From contig NZ_SJNT01000001.1 of NCBI RefSeq assembly GCF_004331035.1, forward strand, positions 248,034-312,033: a stretch of DNA of 64,000 nt, given 5' to 3'. The translations under genes and the position numbers were made by a program. The notes beneath the pieces were generated by a model. It ran no database searches, had not been told where the DNA came from, and worked only from the letters and a program-made list of their open reading frames with translations. This document shows, piece after piece, positions 61,562-64,000 of the stretch; position 1 is the first letter of the stretch, and each line of letters opens with the position of its first letter. Source of the stretch: Acinetobacter sp. ANC 4910. Its GTDB lineage: Bacteria > Pseudomonadota > Gammaproteobacteria > Pseudomonadales > Moraxellaceae.

Positions 61562-63580
61562 CTATTTAACCCGTTGGCCTGTAATTTCATCAAAAAAGGC
61601 TTTATTGTCAGGTTTACGACCCAAGAAATCTTTCACCAAGTCTTCCGCGGGTTTCTGGCCGCCTTGAGATAAAATGGTTTGGCGATAACGTTGCCCCACT
61701 TCTGGATTATTCAAATTCTTGCCAAAAGCAGACAGCATGTCTAAAGCCAACACTTCAGACCACATATAGCCATAATACCCAACTTGATAGCCGCCCATGA
61801 TGTGTCCAAACTGCCCAGGGAATTCTGTGTTGGGTACATAGCCCAGTGCGGTTGCACCTTCCATTTTCTTCCAGACATCTAAGGGCTGCACCTTCAAAGC
61901 ATTATTGCCATGTAGTGCCATATCATATTGGGCATACAAAGTTTGACGGGCATAATGCAAGCCACGACCATAACTGTGTACTGCATTCAGTTTGGCAATC
62001 AACTTATCGTCAACTCGTGGACATGCAGGTTGGCAATAATCTGCCACTTTCGATAATGTTTCTTGACGTCTTGCCCATTCCTCATACATTTGCGAAGGGG
62101 CTTCAACAAAATCACGTTCTACCGATGTGCCTGATTGGGCTGAATAGCGGGTAGTCGACAAAATACCGTGTAAGGCATGTCCAAACTCATGTACAAAGGT
62201 TTCCAGTTCATCACTATTTAAGCCTTTGCGGTTAAAGTTAGTCACCAATGCTGAAATCGGTTTACGCCCCGTTAAGCTGCTACCCCCATATACCCCCCAT
62301 ACCGCAGCATGTCCGTATTTGCCTTCACGTGGGAATTTATCGACATATAGCCCACCCAAAAGCTGTCCTGTTTTCTGATCGGTCACATCGTAATATTCAA
62401 CTTCGTTTTGCCAGACATCGACTTTGGCAGGTTTAAACTCAATGCCATACAGGTTAGATGAAATGGCAAATAACCAGTCCTGTGCCGCTTGCGTTGGGAA
62501 GTATTCCCGCATTTTTTCTTGGTCAATCTGATACTTGGCTTTACGCAGCTTTTCGCTCCAATACGCCTCACTCCAACGCTCAATCTTGGCTTGCGCTAAG
62601 GGGATATTTAAGGTTTTCGCTTGAAACTCACGTAGTGTGTCCACTTCTTTTTGCTCTAACGGCGCAACCGTTGCATGCACCTCTGACAGAAACTTGTTTA
62701 CCATTTCAGGGGTTTCTGCCATACGTTTATGTAGCGCCCACTCCGCATAACTGGATTTACCAAACAATTTTGCCAATTCATAACGTAAATCCATGGCTTG
62801 TTTCAGCAAGATCAAATTCCGCTCACCCCCACGGCGGGTATAGGCAATTTGATAACGCTGGCGTGCAGCATCGTTGTCTGCCAACTCCATGAAAGGACGA
62901 TATTCTGGATATTCAAAACCGAGTAAATAATTGCCTTGGTCATTTTTCTTTAAGGCATCGATATAGCTTTGCGGCAATCCTGTTAATTCGGCAGGCGTAA
63001 ATTCCAACTTTTGCGGATTATCACGTACATTACGTGCATATTCCTGCTCAATCTTTGCCAGTTCTGCCAAAATCACTTTTAAACGTGCTTGCTTTTCGGC
63101 ACTTAACTGAATCCCTGTTTTTTCAAAATCATTGAGTAAATCTTCCCGAAACTTGCTATCAATCGCATCACTGGCTTGGGTGTTCTTAATTTGTTGATAC
63201 AGTTTTGGATTTTGATAAATATCGGTTTGGAACTGACTAATCTTGATTTCACAATCTTCTGCCGCTTTACGCAAAGCTGCATCTGGAGAAACATTGCTGT
63301 ATAAGCCAATAGGCCCATAAAAATCTTCAAACGAGGCAAAAATACGATCCCATTCCGCCAATACAGGTGCAGCATTATTCTGTGCCGTCATAGGCTTGGC
63401 TTCAAAACGCTTAAGCTGCTGTTGAATATCCTGAATTTTGGTATCACACAAGGCAGGAATATCTTGGGCTTGAAATTGCGGCAAGGTCTGACGCGCGGGA
63501 GAATCTGCAAAAGTGAACTGCTGTACTGCAAAAGTCAAAACACTGAGTACGGTCAATTTGAAGGTTGGGTGATTCATCAT
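61562..63580 (-). CDS. Exported M3-family oligopeptidase
   Basis: 672 residues; a second ATG three bases later is better spaced from GGAG. A signal peptide (VLSVLTFAVQQFTFA) predicts a periplasmic enzyme. M3 zinc metallopeptidase with TFVHEFGHALHGILS (about residues 460-474; HEFGH binds zinc) and DFVEAPSQMYEEW supplying the third ligand Glu. It resembles peptidyl-dipeptidase Dcp. Set between the binding-protein gene and the permease genes of a peptide importer, it probably trims oligopeptides in the periplasm before uptake (inference). Confidence 0.93.
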   Translation of the reverse strand: MMNHPTFKLTVLSVLTFAVQQFTFADSPARQTLPQFQAQDIPALCDTKIQDIQQQLKRFEAKPMTAQNNAAPVLAEWDRIFASFEDFYGPIGLYSNVSPDAALRKAAEDCEIKISQFQTDIYQNPKLYQQIKNTQASDAIDSKFREDLLNDFEKTGIQLSAEKQARLKVILAELAKIEQEYARNVRDNPQKLEFTPAELTGLPQSYIDALKKNDQGNYLLGFEYPEYRPFMELADNDAARQRYQIAYTRRGGERNLILLKQAMDLRYELAKLFGKSSYAEWALHKRMAETPEMVNKFLSEVHATVAPLEQKEVDTLREFQAKTLNIPLAQAKIERWSEAYWSEKLRKAKYQIDQEKMREYFPTQAAQDWLFAISSNLYGIEFKPAKVDVWQNEVEYYDVTDQKTGQLLGGLYVDKFPREGKYGHAAVWGVYGGSSLTGRKPISALVTNFNRKGLNSDELETFVHEFGHALHGILSTTRYSAQSGTSVERDFVEAPSQMYEEWARRQETLSKVADYCQPACPRVDDKLIAKLNAVHSYGRGLHYARQTLYAQYDMALHGNNALKVQPLDVWKKMEGATALGYVPNTEFPGQFGHIMGGYQVGYYGYMWSEVLALDMLSAFGKNLNNPEVGQRYRQTILSQGGQKPAEDLVKDFLGRKPDNKAFFDEITGQRVK

Positions 63581-63601
63581 TACTCCAGTTTTATTTAATT
63601 T

Positions 63602-64000
63602 CTATTTCTTCATATCAATATCGATGTACATCCATTCCGCAGGCAAAATCGGATGCTTTTTAAAACCAATCACGCGGGGCTGAGCCAAGACGTTGCGATA
63701 ACGCGCACCAATAATTTGTACGGGCATATACACTTCGAGCAAGCGTGACATTTTCCGATACAATGCATCTCGTTCTGGACCAGGCGGCATTTTTTGAGTT
63801 TGTTCATACAAACGGTCATATTCAGGAATTTTTACGCAAGCATTGTTGGTCACATTGATATTTTTGCCATAGAACAACTGCATAAAGTTGTCGGCATCTG
63901 GATAATCGGCAATCCAAGCTGAGCTTTTAAACATGGTCTTGCATTGCTTTTCCAACTTGAGTGCTTCGGCAAATGGCAAGGACTGGGTGCTCATTTTAAT
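63602..64000 (-). CDS. Peptide ABC transporter substrate-binding protein, C-terminal part
   Basis: The frame is open to the right edge (codons before the Met at 63994 continue in frame), so only about 132 C-terminal residues are present. SSAWIADYPDADNFMQLFYG and YDRLYEQTQKMPPGPERDAL followed by YRKMSRLLEVYMPVQIIGAR are typical of the SBP_bac_5 family C-lobe, which binds oligopeptides in the periplasm. It ends 21 bp before the M3 peptidase gene and is part of that operon. Confidence 0.88.
   Translation of the reverse strand: MKMSTQSLPFAEALKLEKQCKTMFKSSAWIADYPDADNFMQLFYGKNINVTNNACVKIPEYDRLYEQTQKMPPGPERDALYRKMSRLLEVYMPVQIIGARYRNVLAQPRVIGFKKHPILPAEWMYIDIDMKK

Noticed and set aside
63602-63994. 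A complete 130-residue gene at the right edge
   Set aside because: The frame stays open past the first Met to the window edge and matches only the C-lobe of a peptide-binding protein, so it is a partial gene.

Overview
The window reads as a chromosomal segment of an Acinetobacter species (gammaproteobacterium). It is AT-rich, and the right half carries the Acinetobacter-style order rpmF-fabD-fabG-acpP next to a Bap-type adhesin with its type I secretion genes, then epmC, yciO, scpA-scpB-rluB and a peptide ABC transporter operon. The species cannot be fixed from the sequence alone.

Left half (1 to about 30.5 kb) is accessory DNA organised around a Tn7-like transposition module: tnsA, tnsB, tnsC and tniQ (4969-10459), tightly packed and read rightwards. 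Left of it lie a DUF4365-TPR protein running off the window edge, an XRE regulator, a lone IS3 OrfA-like gene, a hypothetical gene and a small HTH protein, with several palindromes. Right of tniQ comes cargo: a leftward operon hxsD-hxsB-hxsC-hxsA plus a membrane protein (a His-Xaa-Ser repeat peptide with two radical SAM maturases); a divergent 1248-residue protein with a nuclease-like C-terminal motif; a Thoeris anti-phage system (one SIR2-SLOG ThsA and two TIR proteins); a two-gene operon encoding a PLD-like protein and an unknown partner; a small gene behind a perfect hairpin; a 35-bp tandem repeat array; a frameshifted TonB-like gene; small membrane proteins; and a HEPN-like gene whose 5' end has been replaced by an IS3-family end.

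Two blocks of about 150 bp (18.95-19.08 kb and 30.38-30.52 kb) contain four TGACA-N7-TGTCG-like sites with identical spacing in the same orientation. I read them as transposon end arrays; the right one abuts the terminator of the adhesin gene and is the probable right boundary. The partner end is not visible and probably lies left of the window. Relics of an IS5-like and an IS3-family element show repeated insertion and decay.

Right half (30.6-64 kb) is ordinary chromosome. Leftward genes tolC-like, LapB-type ABC exporter, HlyD adaptor, OmpA-like lipoprotein and the 3047-residue Bap/LapA-like adhesin form a surface-adhesion locus. Then come fatty-acid synthesis genes (acpP, fabG, fabD), rpmF and yceD; rightward epmC, yciO, a Ser-type sulfatase, scpA, scpB and rluB; and finally a leftward oligopeptide uptake operon (partial binding protein, M3 oligopeptidase, two permeases, fused double ATPase). 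No rRNA, tRNA or CRISPR array was seen.
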